Source: Phallusia fumigata
Taxonomy: Eukaryota; Chordata; Ascidiacea; Phlebobranchia; Ascidiidae
Length of the DNA: 45,891 nucleotides
Direction: 5' to 3'
Assembly (NCBI GenBank): GCA_008931825.1
Contig: QXVZ01022239.1
Location: 1 to 45,891, forward strand
This document shows, piece after piece, positions 11,487 to 22,315 of the stretch. Position 1 is the first letter of the stretch; each line of letters opens with the position of its first letter. A model generated the notes under the pieces. That model was not told the origin of the DNA. It saw only the letters and a program-made list of their open reading frames with translations, and did not search any database. Both the position numbers and the translations under genes were made by a program.

Positions 11487-14400
11487 ATGACTGGCAGATT
11501 AAAAAGTGATATGGATGGTGGCTGGGGTTGGGTGATAGCCTTTAGTGGCATGTTTGTGACTTCATTGTATGCTGGAGCCCAACGCTGCTTTTCAGTATTC
11601 TATGGAGTTTTAATGTACGAATTCAATGTAAGTTACGGACAGATTTCCTGGCTGAATGGCGTTTTTCTAATCGGATATGGACTGGGAAGTAAGAATCTAG
11701 TAAGAATGTAATAATAGCTTGTTGTTAAGTGTATTAGCCCTAAGGATACGCATCAACCAAACCACAGCCACATTGCAATCGCATGGCTTTGATAAACATA
11801 TAGGCCTACTGCAAATCTGACAATTTTTTAGTACATTTCATTTTCAAATTAAAGGTCTTCTAATACCGTTGATCTACAAGAAGATCAGCTATCGGACGGG
11901 GGTCATGGCAGCAGGGTTGATTTCATGCATTTCTGTTTTTACTGCTTCGCAACTCAATGGTCTTTCAGCCATTGTGTGCTTGTTGGGTTTGATGCCTGGT
12001 AAGTACATTATCTGTAATATCAATGGCTAACGAGGCATCGATGCTTTTCAAGCAGGCTAGTCATACAGTACCGGTAAATGAATCACGGACGACTTCATGC
12101 AAAGTTTGTGTTCATTGCGCGTATAAAATTTATTTCCGGGCTTACTTTTTAAAAAATGGGACCGTCAATAAATATATCAATAAAATTAAACAAACATTTT
12201 ACGTGGACTGTAACGGGGTTGCAAGGTTGACTTCAATCGAACAATGCACCCCAAAGCACTATGGTAAACATACACTGCTGAAAAAGCAATAACATAGTCC
12301 ATTAACTTACAACGCCTCTTCATTTGTTTGAAGGGTTTTGTACTGCCGCCAACACAGTTGGACTTTTTTCTACTGTGAACAGACGTTTTGACGAGCGCAG
12401 AAACACAGCCATGCAGATTTTATGCTCTGGTGTGTCATTGGGTGCGTTCGTGTATTGCCCATTTTATCAAGTGCTAATCGATACGTACTCGTGGAAGGGT
12501 GCTTTGCTGGTAAGTATGATAAAAATGTCACAAACTTTGCGAATAGTTTTTTAAAAAAAAACTTTTCACTGCCTGGACGCGGTGGCAAAGCATGCGCCGT
12601 GGTGTTGCGGCTTTAGTGGGTCACTCGGTGAGGGGTCAGCATTTTTGGCAACTACTCAGCTAGTAGGTTTTTTTATGTGTAAATGTACCTTTAAAGCTGA
12701 TGTTTGTATATTAATATTGTTTGCATTAAGTGCAAGTGTTATGTAACTACATTTCTGTTTGCAGATCATGTCTGGACTTTACCTAAACATCATGGTTGTT
12801 GGAGCTCTGTTACGACCAATTGTTGTCAGTCCGTCGAAGTGGTAGGCATCTGTTTTAATTTTTCATCATCCGTTCGTGATGCGGAGTTCATTGTTACCAG
12901 CCGTTTCTAAATGAAACAAAAACACTGAACAATGCAGTTAACTTATTGTTACCTTTTTATTACCACCGTTCTGCTCTGAACGCAAAAGACGCATAGTGGC
13001 GATCAGCGGTTGGTTCCAGACTTTACACATGAACAGGCGTTTTTTGTGGCGGCCGAACGGGCATTTTGCTGACTAAAATTGTGCAGTGGTAGACTTGTGA
13101 TGTTTAATATCGCGATGTAGAAGACAGTGCGTCACTGCACAATGTCATTTTATCGTTATAACTATTAGTCCAGCAAACTTCGCTTTTCGTATGGTCAGTA
13201 CAGATCCTTACCATATGTATCCTAAACGCATCACCGTCCAACGCCATGGACAGTGATTGACATGTTTTACGACAGATCCACACCAACGGTTAATATTACA
13301 CCACTGCTTTTTGTATAACTCTACGCCTTTTGGCAATAGTTTTCTACAGTACAGTTGCATATATTCTTGTATTTGGTTTGGTTGTTGTTGAATTTACAGT
13401 GCATCACTGAAACCGCGGTAAAAGGGTCGTTTAGAGTTCGTTGTCCGGTTTGCTTCGGCGCGACCGAAGGTCACTGGCATTATAAAGTTCAAATTATGCA
13501 TTTGACAAAGCGATTATAATTGGCATGATGTTAGTAATGATTTGGTAAAATTTTTAAAAGTATTCTTTTCCTTTTTGTTAAACTTCGTTGCGGTTCCTAA
13601 ACTGATCACGTCTTTTAACACCACTACCAATAGGAATTACATGTGTGTAGGGACCCTATCGTTTATTCTTGCAGAAACAAATATGTTATCATATGCCAGG
13701 AAAATTGGGGACCTAATTTAAAATATATATCGAATGCAACAAAACGAAATGGTATATTTGGAAACTATAATCTAAGTGGTTTTAGGACATCCAATGACAA
13801 TCTGTAGAAAGCTACTAGTTCGTACCTCAGTTTATGTTGCAACCTACAAAACGCTGCATAACAACTTGCAATGATATTTTTCAGTCAGTTTGCATCTCAG
13901 ATCGATGAGGTGAAAACCGATCTTCAGATCAACAATAATAACATGGTGCAAGCAACAACGACACGACCTTCAACTATGGGTCAAACCATACGGAGACAGT
14001 CGATTGCAATATATAGAGAAAGTAACGTAAAAATGCTAATCAACCTCAAATTTCAAATATACTCATGGGCTTGGGTGTTTTACTCCGCTGCCTTCTACTC
14101 GGCTCTTACTTATCTTGTGCCTTTTGGAAAGACAGGTGAATAATAAGGTGTTGTTTATTTTTTGTTATTTAAGTTTTTTTGATTTATTGTTTGCTGTATC
14201 TGACTCGATTCGGCTAAAAAAGTAAGGTAGCAAAAAACCAATGGCCTCCGAATCTAATAATTACTAAAAATGTGGGCAGGAATGAGTATATGTATGTGAC
14301 ATTGAACTGTCCATGCTCTTTCTTTGCAACCATGTAAACCAGCTTTGCAGGCAGCAAAAATCAAGACATACAATTAGCAAAATGTTTGTGGTTGTACGTC

Positions 14401-15321
14401 GGACTTGAAATCCAACTTATAATTGCATAAGTTCCTGGACCGAACCTTTTTTGCAGAGTTGCACTTTTCCGACGTAGAAGCCGCCACTTTGGTTTCGGCG
14501 GTGGCATTCGGGGAAATTGGATCCCGGGCCTTTTTTGCGCTTCTATTTGACAAGTTCGACAAGGCTTACCGGATGAAAATAGTGGTTTGTTAGATTTACT
14601 TACGTGGCTATAATTTAGACCACAATTCGGTTGAAGATTAAAAATACGTACACAAACAAATTTCTCCTAAAACACTGCCAATGGCTCTAACTTTCGAGTT
14701 ATGCTCATAATATATTTTTCATGCTTGTTACAATTTTATTCAATTTTATCACTAGATTATTTGTTACTGTAGGCCTACTAGTTTTTACAATTGTTTTTAA
14801 ACTAGGCTTATGACGACTTACTATTTAAAACACCATCAAACATAACTATTATAAGCGTTAACACTTATAACAATGAACAAACCTTAACGATGTATTTGGT
14901 AACTTGCAGATAATCATTAACTTCATCCTGGCGATTTTATTCTGTGGTTTGCCTTTTATCCACCACTACGTGGCGCTGTTGGTCATCTGCGCAGTTCTGG
15001 GACTGTGTGGCGGTGGCCTAGATGCTGTTTATGCTGTTTTTATTGTTGATCTGTTCGGCCTTCAGCACTTTGACACTGTGTGCGGGTACAGCAGTGTGGT
15101 TGGCTTTCTAATGGGATCCGTAACCACTGTGTTAATGGGTATGAAACTTTTTATAAGCCGGAATCGAGACCCTGTTAATCACATGTGCTTTTATAGGTGT
15201 GGCCATAGATGTTATCGGAAATATTCATTCAGTTTTCTTCATCGGAAGTGGGACGCTGATTATAAGCAGTTTTTTGATGTTTTTGTTGATACGTTTAAGT
15301 AATCGAGAGCCGCCGCAATAA
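11487..15321 (+). CDS. SLC16/monocarboxylate-transporter-like protein, tandem copy 2
   Basis: Paralogue of the preceding gene. Coding exons: 11487-11688, 11855-11998, 12334-12509, 12765-12841, 13885-14135, 14457-14584, 14910-15138, 15197-15321, giving 443 residues. Exons 2, 3, 4, 6 and 7 have the same lengths as in copy 1 (144, 176, 77, 128, 229 bp) and all phases match, so the pair arose by tandem duplication. Here the TM1 signature DGGWGW is intact (residues 10-15), while the second motif reads RFDERRNTAM (residues 133-142), with an acidic residue replacing the usual basic one. Exon 5 encodes a Gln/Asn/Thr-rich cytoplasmic loop before the second hydrophobic half. The stop TAA overlaps an AATAAA. 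The last two exons occur again at 15843-16254, in what looks like an assembly duplicate. Confidence 0.87.
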
Positions 15322-15750
15322 ATTTTTTCGGTTTTCGTTCGCTGTTTGAATTGAGTTAAGTTTATTTCGCTTGGTGAAAAAAACCATAGCGACAAAGTGC
15401 CACTAGATCAATCAACAAGCCGGAAATAGCTGCGCAACGTTAGAAGGTTGTCGGGCGCAAAAAAGTAGAAGGCAAAATTGGTGGATCGAGGTTAAACGCG
15501 ATGCAGCTACAACGTAAAATTTGTTGAAACTTATTAAAATACTATAAAATAGCATTTTTGAAAGAGCTACGTTTATATGTTTTCAGGGTAAAAGAGAAGT
15601 TTGGAAAAAACCTGACGTTTAATTTATTGTGTCTATCTTAAATCCTCGCCCCGACTAAACCAGTTCTTCCCAAACTATGTTAAGCGAAGATCTCTAAGTG
15701 GTGCGCCAGCAACTTTCTTTGCCTTTCTAAGAGGGGATTGCAAAAATTGT
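14819..15750. repeat. Copy A of duplicated contig-end segment
   Basis: 932 bp beginning TACTATTTAAAACACCATC and ending GCAAAAATTGT at the N at 15751. It is near-identical to 15752-16677 and covers exons 7-8 of transporter copy 2 plus 3' sequence. Because it stops exactly at an N and the other copy starts immediately after it, I read the pair as unmerged haplotypes. Confidence 0.85.
15346..15393. repeat. Dispersed short repeat, also at 16279-16320 and 42563-42606
   Basis: A roughly 42-48-bp sequence with the core GAGTTTATTTCGCTTGGTGA followed by an A-rich run and TAGCGAC. It lies 3' of the transporter gene in both duplicate copies and again upstream of SCFD1 with a few substitutions. It may be the edge of a larger dispersed element of this genome. 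Confidence 0.55.
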
Positions 15751-15751
15751 N
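15751..15751. other. Assembly gap (single N) between duplicate copies
   Basis: The sequence left of this N ends copy A, and the sequence right of it restarts at the beginning of the same segment. Confidence 0.9.
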
Positions 15752-16677
15752 TACTATTTAAAACACCATCAAACATAACTATCATAAGCGTTAACACTTA
15801 TAACAATGAACAAACCTTAACGATGTATTTGGCACCTTGCAGATAGTCATTAACTTCATCTTGGCGATTTTATTCTGTTGTCTGCCTTTTATCCACCACT
15901 ACGTGGCGCTGTTGGTCATCTGCGCAGTTGTGGGACTGTGTGGTGGTGGCCTAGATGCTGTTTATGCTGTTTTTATTGTTGATCTGTTCGGCCTCCAGCA
16001 CTTTGACACTGTGTGCGGGTACAGCAGTGTGGTTGGCTTTCTAATGGGCTCCGTAACCACTGTGTTAATGGGTATGAAACTTTTTATAAGCCGGAATCGC
16101 GACCCTGTTAATCACATGTGCTTTTATAGGTGTAGCCATAGATGTTATCGGAAATATCCATTCAGTTTTCTTCATCGGAAGTGGGACGCTGATTATAAGC
16201 AGTGTTTTGATGTTTTTGTTGATACGTTTAAGTAATCGAGAACCGCCGCAATAAATTTTTTTGGTTTTCGTTCGCTGTTTGAATTGAGTTTATTTCGCTT
16301 GGTGAAAAAACCATAGCGACAAAGTGCCACTAGATCAATCAACAAGCCGGAAATAGCTGCGCAACGTTAGAACGTTGTCGGGCGCAAAAAAGTAGAAGGC
16401 ACAATCGGTGGATCGAGGTTAAACGCGTTGCAGCTACAACGTAAAATTTGTTAAAACGTATTAAAATACTATAAAATAGCATTTTAAAAGAGCCACGTTT
16501 ATATGTTTTCAGGGTAAAAGAGAAGTTTGGAAAAAAACTGACGTTTAATTTATTGTGTCTGTCTTTAATCCTCGCCACGACTAAACCAGTTCTTCCCAAA
16601 CTACGTTAAGCGAAGATCTTTAAGTGGTGCGCCAGCAACTTTCTTTGCCTTTTTAAGCAAGGAATTGCAAAAAATGT
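15752..16677. repeat. Copy B of duplicated contig-end segment
   Basis: 926 bp bounded by N on both sides (15751, 16678). It begins and ends at the same places as copy A, with scattered substitutions and short indels. This is the expected footprint of a small alternative-haplotype contig placed beside its allele. Confidence 0.85.
15843..16254 (+). pseudogene. Extra copy of transporter copy 2 exons 7-8 (probable allelic artefact)
   Basis: Exon 7 copy 15843-16071 (229 bp) and exon 8 copy 16130-16254 (125 bp) have intact frames, splice sites and stop. Amino-acid changes relative to 14910-15321 are few (for example an Ile-to-Val in the first residues of exon 7, and Phe-to-Val in exon 8). There are no copies of exons 1-6, so it cannot make a transporter alone. 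It is best read as the second allele of the same exons; a genuine partial duplication is the alternative. Confidence 0.75.
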
Positions 16678-16678
16678 N
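16678..16678. other. Assembly gap (single N) after copy B
   Basis: Closes the small duplicate contig 15752-16677; new sequence leading into the LRRC74-like gene begins on its right. Confidence 0.9.
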
Positions 16679-16839
16679 AGACAAATATGTCCTTTTCATC
16701 ATGTACCAAAATGCCAAAAAACAAAGTAAAATACTTGTCATGAGAGATATTATTCAACATGCTTTTTACATGCGGGCTGGTCCCACTTGATATACTGTTT
16801 GTTTGCAGAAACATAAATATTTTTTTTTGACAATTAAGA

Positions 16840-19800
16840 ATGCCGGAGCCATCTGATGAAGAAGGAATTAAAGGGGCAGAAGACAATGGCGAACAAACAG
16901 AAGAAAATAAAGAACCAGAAGATGTTGAACCAGAAGACCCAACTGCTATCAACATGGAAACAAGGGCATCACCCACTGCAAGACCACAAAGCAGAGGCAG
17001 TGTTTCACCCAGCAGAAAGGTTCAGGTTTTACACAAAAAGTTAATCTGCAGTTTGTGATTATACTGTAAAAGTATTTACAAACTGATAAATTGGATGGAT
17101 TAAACCAAACCCACAAAAAGATATATTTGGCCAATACTTTCCTTACTGTGTAACGTAAATTAAATGGTAACTATGGTTAATTTGATTTGGAAAATAAGAT
17201 CACATAATCAGGCAAAAAAATACCTTTAGTTTTCTGGTGCCATGGACAAAATTTATAGCATATCATTTTCAGTTTTAAGCTTTACATTAGATACTTGTTA
17301 TAACTCTTCTAGTTCTTTAGACAATCAGTCGTCTGGGCAGTGGACATTCATCCCATCTCACCAGACCACACACTGCTTCATCAATGTTTAAGCCAGGATC
17401 TGGAAAAGATGAAAGAGTGAAAATTGAAATACAAGAAAACAAAAGCGATGATGGCTATGACACCGATCTTGAACTTGAAGGTATAATTCAGATAGGCTTT
17501 AATAAGGATTATAGTAAATACCTAAATAAGGAAGAGAACTGTTTAATTCAGTGGTTGGCAAACTGTGGGCCACCAAGAATTTTGTAGTGGGCCATGCAAA
17601 CCTTACTAATGTGGTGCATGGTATATGGGAGCTGGACCCTGAGATGGTTGCGGGGCCAAAACAGAGAGTTGTACACCTTGCTTAAACGTTAATTATTTGA
17701 CATGATAGATAATTGTTATGTAACAATGCATTGTGATGTAACAAATTTTTTTGTTTACATGACGAAAAAAATTTTAAGTAACAATAACTGGAACAGGCAA
17801 GGTCTGGAACACAGGAATAGCAAAGTAAAGTGTACTCGACATGAATTTAATCTGTAAATTTCCTGGAACAAAGTTTGCTGACCACTGGTTTAATTGGTAC
17901 AGTTTATTACAGAGAGCAAAGAAGAATATGACACAACAGGAAAGACAACATATAAGGATGCATGCAAGCAGTATGGGGTCATACCTGTTTCATACTTTCT
18001 TAGACACATGCAAGATTCAGAACTTATCATGAGACATCATGGACTGGGACCAGCTGGTGCCAAAGCGATTGCAGTCTCGCTTGTGGTAGGAACAAGTTTA
18101 ATTTTTGTTTAACTTCTATGCCCTGTGGCTTGATTGTAAGGTATCAATGCCATTTAGTGTCATCACACTGTGTTAAAATTTTTAACCTAACATGTACATG
18201 ACTCAAAATTCAGAATTTGGTTGCAAATAGTGTAATACCAATGAATAAATTTCACTTAAATCAGAATTTTTATAGATTCTCAAAAAATAATAACATTTTT
18301 AGTGTCTAAAAAGGTCATGTGTGTTTGATTTAGTCCAACACCAAAATATTGAAACTGGACCTCTCTGACAACTGGTTGAATCCTCAGGGTGGGATAGCAA
18401 TAGCAGATATGCTCACAGAGAACTGCTACATAACTGAGTTGGTTAGTGGATGATGGAGTGTACCTATTATACCAATTACTAATTATTCTATTTGCCTGAT
18501 GCAGATTTTATCAGACAACCACTTGCAATGTGCTGGAGCCAAATCAATATGTGAAACTTTGCAAGAAAATGTCACTATCAACCGAGTTACATTATCTGGA
18601 AATGATTTTGATGATAGTGCTGCAGTTCCATTATCTGAGTTTATCACAGTATGTTGTTTTGGTGTACACAACAATTCATGACACTTTAACCAATACAAAG
18701 CCATATTGCAGACTACCCAAAAAATAGAGCAATTTGATCTCAGCAACAACAACTTTGGGCAGAAAGCTGGTCAACTGCTTGGTCCAGCAATATCTGAAAA
18801 TACCTCAATTAAAGATTTAAATTTAAGCTGGAATCATTTCAGGCGTGTTGGTGCTGAGGCTCTCGCAGCTGGCATTGGGGTAAACTATCATAACATTCTT
18901 TTTCAGATCTAAACAGTAAATTAACTTTAAGTGATATCAAAACTGTGTTAAAAAAGCTATTTGGTTTGGGCATAGTTTTGTGTTTGTTCATGCCTTGCTT
19001 TCTGCATTTCCCTGGACATGAAGCTCAAAAGTGGTAAAATTCCGTGTAACCCCATAGGTTACACCAATGTGAAGCACCAAAACCTAGATGCAGTTATCCA
19101 GACTGCTCAATGGCAGTGTAAATGCTTTAAAACACCTCAATCTAGACATTTTCTTGTAACTTTAGTGTTACATTATAGTCCAACATATTTCTGAAATCTG
19201 TCAACCTTTCATGGAATGGCTTGGGTCTTGAAGGAGCCAAGGCACTTGGTGATGCCCTTAGAAACAACAATGTACTTGAGGAGCTGGATGTCAGCAACAA
19301 CCGAATATCAACTGAAGGAGCTGTTTTGCTTGCAAAAGGTAGCTATGAATTAAACAGCAGCTCATTTGCAATATTTTTTTCTTGTTAATTTGTAAAATCA
19401 CAATGGCTTGTTGACAGGTTTGCTTTCAAATCAAACACTGAAGATTTTGAAAATTGGCAAAAATCCAATACAAAGTGCTGGAGCTTTTGGCATTGTAACT
19501 GCTTTGAGGCAAAACACTGGATCCCTGATTGAACACTTCGACTTTTCAGATGTTGTTGTAAGTAGCAGGTTTTACTTCGTTTTGCATTTTTTGCAACATA
19601 AAAAAGGCTGTTCTCACAATTAATCCTTTAAATTGCAACTAGCTTTAATAGTTAAAAAATGTTTAACTTTTTTTCCTGAAAATGAGAATTTTATTCTTTA
19701 TTATTGATTTTTCATTGCTCATATTGTAGTTAAAACCTTTTATTATTTAGCTTTATATATTGCAGGTAAACAAGGATTTTGTTGAACTTGAAAAAGAAGT

Positions 19801-21441
19801 TAAAGATGAAAGACCCAAACTGGTTATTATCCATGGAGGTGCTGAAACAGAAAAAGTGAAGCCAAAGCAAAGGGTATACAATTGTGGATAAAGTGCATTG
19901 TTTTACAGTCTTTATAGGTGCCACAAAAACATGAAAACATTTGAACCTAGGCCTACTTATAATATTTAGGTTCAAGTGGGCCAATCCTATGACAAGGGTG
20001 GTCAAACATAGAGCAGTATGCGATAAATCAAAATTTGGAAGAACCACAATACGAGAAATTAAGAAATAATTTATTCACATACACTTTTTAGGCAAAAGCA
20101 TCAAAACCAAATGATGTGCTGACTTTGTGAGTCTCCAACTGAGCCAAAAGATAGTGTAACTTGATTTTGTGTTCATCAGGTTGATCCAATGTCAAAACTT
20201 CGACAGTATATTGAGGATAACAATCTTCGCTTGGTTGATTTCTTTAATCAGTTTGATGAAGACCACAGCATGACTGTGACAAGAGAGGAATTTCAACATG
20301 GAGTTGAGGTGACTAATGTAGAACACCTAAAACTACTTGAAAATGATCGAAGTATTAAAATTATGGTGAATTTTAAATTTTTTAATTCAATTACTGATTT
20401 GAACAGGATGTATTAGTAAAGGGCTTTTGGAAAAACTTACATAGTAAGTAAATTATGTAGGCCCCCTAAACAGGAAACCTCAAGGCAATGCTGTGGTTTT
20501 TTGATTGTTCAAAAAATTGGACCTGTGTCTAAAGATGTGTCTGAAGTCACCTATGCATGTATACTGTAACCAACAGAGGATAATCAATAGACAAATAAAA
20601 ATTTGTAAAAAATGTCCTTTGAAATGCAATGACACCTGTACTTTGCAGACTGCTGGCATTCTTCTCACTACTGATGAAATGCATCAGTTACTTGATCAGC
20701 TAGACAAAGATGGTGATGGGGAAATTAACTACAGGTAAAAAAGTGTGTGGTTACACTGTATGTGATTTGATCATGGTTTCCCTTTATTTGATTTAATTGG
20801 TGTTTGCTTGTGATTCTCTATTCAACAAATACACAGGTTTACTAACATGCTTTATTTTTCTTCTTCTTGGACTGCATCATGGAAGTTTCTACATAATGAA
20901 GTATTGTTAATTTGTTGTTTGCCAATCAAAACTTTGAGTCAAAGATTTGCTTGATTTTTGCAATTCATTAATCATGCTGGTTACAATGTTGTAGCCAATG
21001 AAATTTGTTTTACCAATCATCATTTTTTGCTGTTAATTGATTGCACTAACATTTGCATGTGTATTTCTTTCAGTATTACAATGGCAATGCTTGCATTTTC
21101 TTAATGTAAAACCCCAGGTAAGATTAGCTTGATAATTATGTGGAAGCCTTGATGTGTATTACTTTAATTTTTATTATGTTTAAACTGCAATAAAGCTGAA
21201 ATAAAATGTCCAAATTCGTTTAACATTTAAATAAAAGAATTTTACATACATTTTTTACTTACAAATTTAATTAATTTGGATATGTAATTATAGAAATGAT
21301 TGCAAATATATTTGCTTGTTGGTTCATGGACTGTTAGATAACAAAACATCACATTCTTTTAGTGAACTTGTGATTGGAAGTTTGGAACACATGCACAAGG
21401 AAAAACTTAAACGAGAACAGTCAGTCAACAGTGATTACTGA
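16840..21441 (+). CDS. LRRC74A: LRRC74A-like leucine-rich-repeat protein with C-terminal EF-hands
   Basis: Twelve exons: 16840-17019, 17321-17480, 17913-18085, 18334-18441, 18505-18648, 18712-18879, 19179-19338, 19418-19557, 19766-19873, 20180-20308, 20649-20734, 21363-21441; 544 residues, all phases consistent. Order: acidic low-complexity N-terminus; a conserved lead-in EYDTTGKTTYKDACKQYGV; about eight ribonuclease-inhibitor-type leucine-rich repeats (residues about 115-400, with DLSDNWL, LSWNHF and LSWNGLG cores); a charged linker; two EF-hands. Both EF loops have canonical calcium ligands: DEDHSMTVTREE (473-484) and DKDGDGEINYSE (509-520). The lead-in and repeats follow human LRRC74A closely as I remember it. 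Function is poorly known; it is presumably a cytosolic scaffold, with calcium binding inferred from the loops. A hAT MITE sits in intron 2. An AG acceptor lies about 30 bp upstream of the ATG. Confidence 0.88.
17549..17887. mobile_element. hAT MITE with perfect 8-bp target duplication
   Basis: A 339-bp element in intron 2 of the LRRC74A-like gene. It starts CAGTGGTTGGCAAACTGTGG and ends AAAGTTTGCTGACCACTG, an inverted repeat. Both flanks carry GTTTAATT (17541-17548 and 17888-17895), an exact 8-bp duplication, which is the hAT superfamily hallmark. There is no coding capacity. The intact duplication suggests a fairly recent insertion. Confidence 0.92.
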
Positions 21442-22315
21442 TAATACCTATCTACAGTGCTATCTAGGTCACCATTTCAATGTGCTACTGTGAGCAAGTT
21501 ACCTTTTTATTCTTTATTCTACAACCACAGTGTTTAATGCAAGTGAAAATGTTTTTATGAGAACAAATTACCTACCATGGTGCATATATCCCTTCTACAG
21601 TTTTAAAACTACCTGTACATTTCCAAACCTGTTTTTATTTGCTTTCTCACATTTTGCCCATTTTATATGTTGCCTTAAAATAATATTGTTAGCAGAAGCT
21701 TATGGATCAAACTTTCATGCGATGTTAACTTGTAATTATTTAAATACCATCATTTCCAATGACTTATGATTCAATGTACCAAATATTTAGTGATGTAAAT
21801 GATAAATGCTAAAACTTTTATTGGAAGTATGGTAATAATATTACTGCACTTTTGGTTTATTACATTTTATTTTGTGGCTGTCATTGTATATTTTATCCAA
21901 GAAAATTAAGAAATAGTATGCTACTTATTTTTTCTAGATTGTGGTTTGTTGGGCTTCTTTTAGCAGATAGTCTGCAGGTTATATTCCAGTTTGTTGTCGG
22001 TATTACTTTCCACTAGGCCAGCGACAGCAAGAAGAAAGAGGTATACTTAAAGGTGCATACAGAATTTTATATGAATATCATCAAAAATTTATAAAGATGT
22101 TCTGCCTAAAATGAGTAGAAGCCCTTTGAATTAATTTTGCCGTTAAAACGCTGTACAGAAAGTTGCTTACATTGACCACATTAAAAGCCTTATTTTTGGA
22201 AGCATCGAACCTACGAAAGATGAAGAAGGTAGATATTTTTGTGTCGCAAAAGGTAGGATGATGTCTTGCAATGCTTTAAATGTGGACAGGCGGTAAACTG
22301 GAGTTATTTTTTAAG
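21442..22315. other. Intergenic interval, LRRC74A-like to coiled-coil gene
   Basis: AT-rich sequence, presumably the 3' UTR of the upstream gene and the promoter of the next. I see no coding exon and no canonical AATAAA soon after the LRRC74A-like stop. A GGACAG acceptor lies about 30 bp upstream of the downstream ATG. Confidence 0.5.

Noticed and set aside
12570..12650. tRNA- or SINE-like GC-rich patch in a transporter intron
   Set aside because: GGACGCGGTGGCAAAGCATG hints at a tRNA-type promoter box, but I could not fold a cloverleaf or find a second copy.
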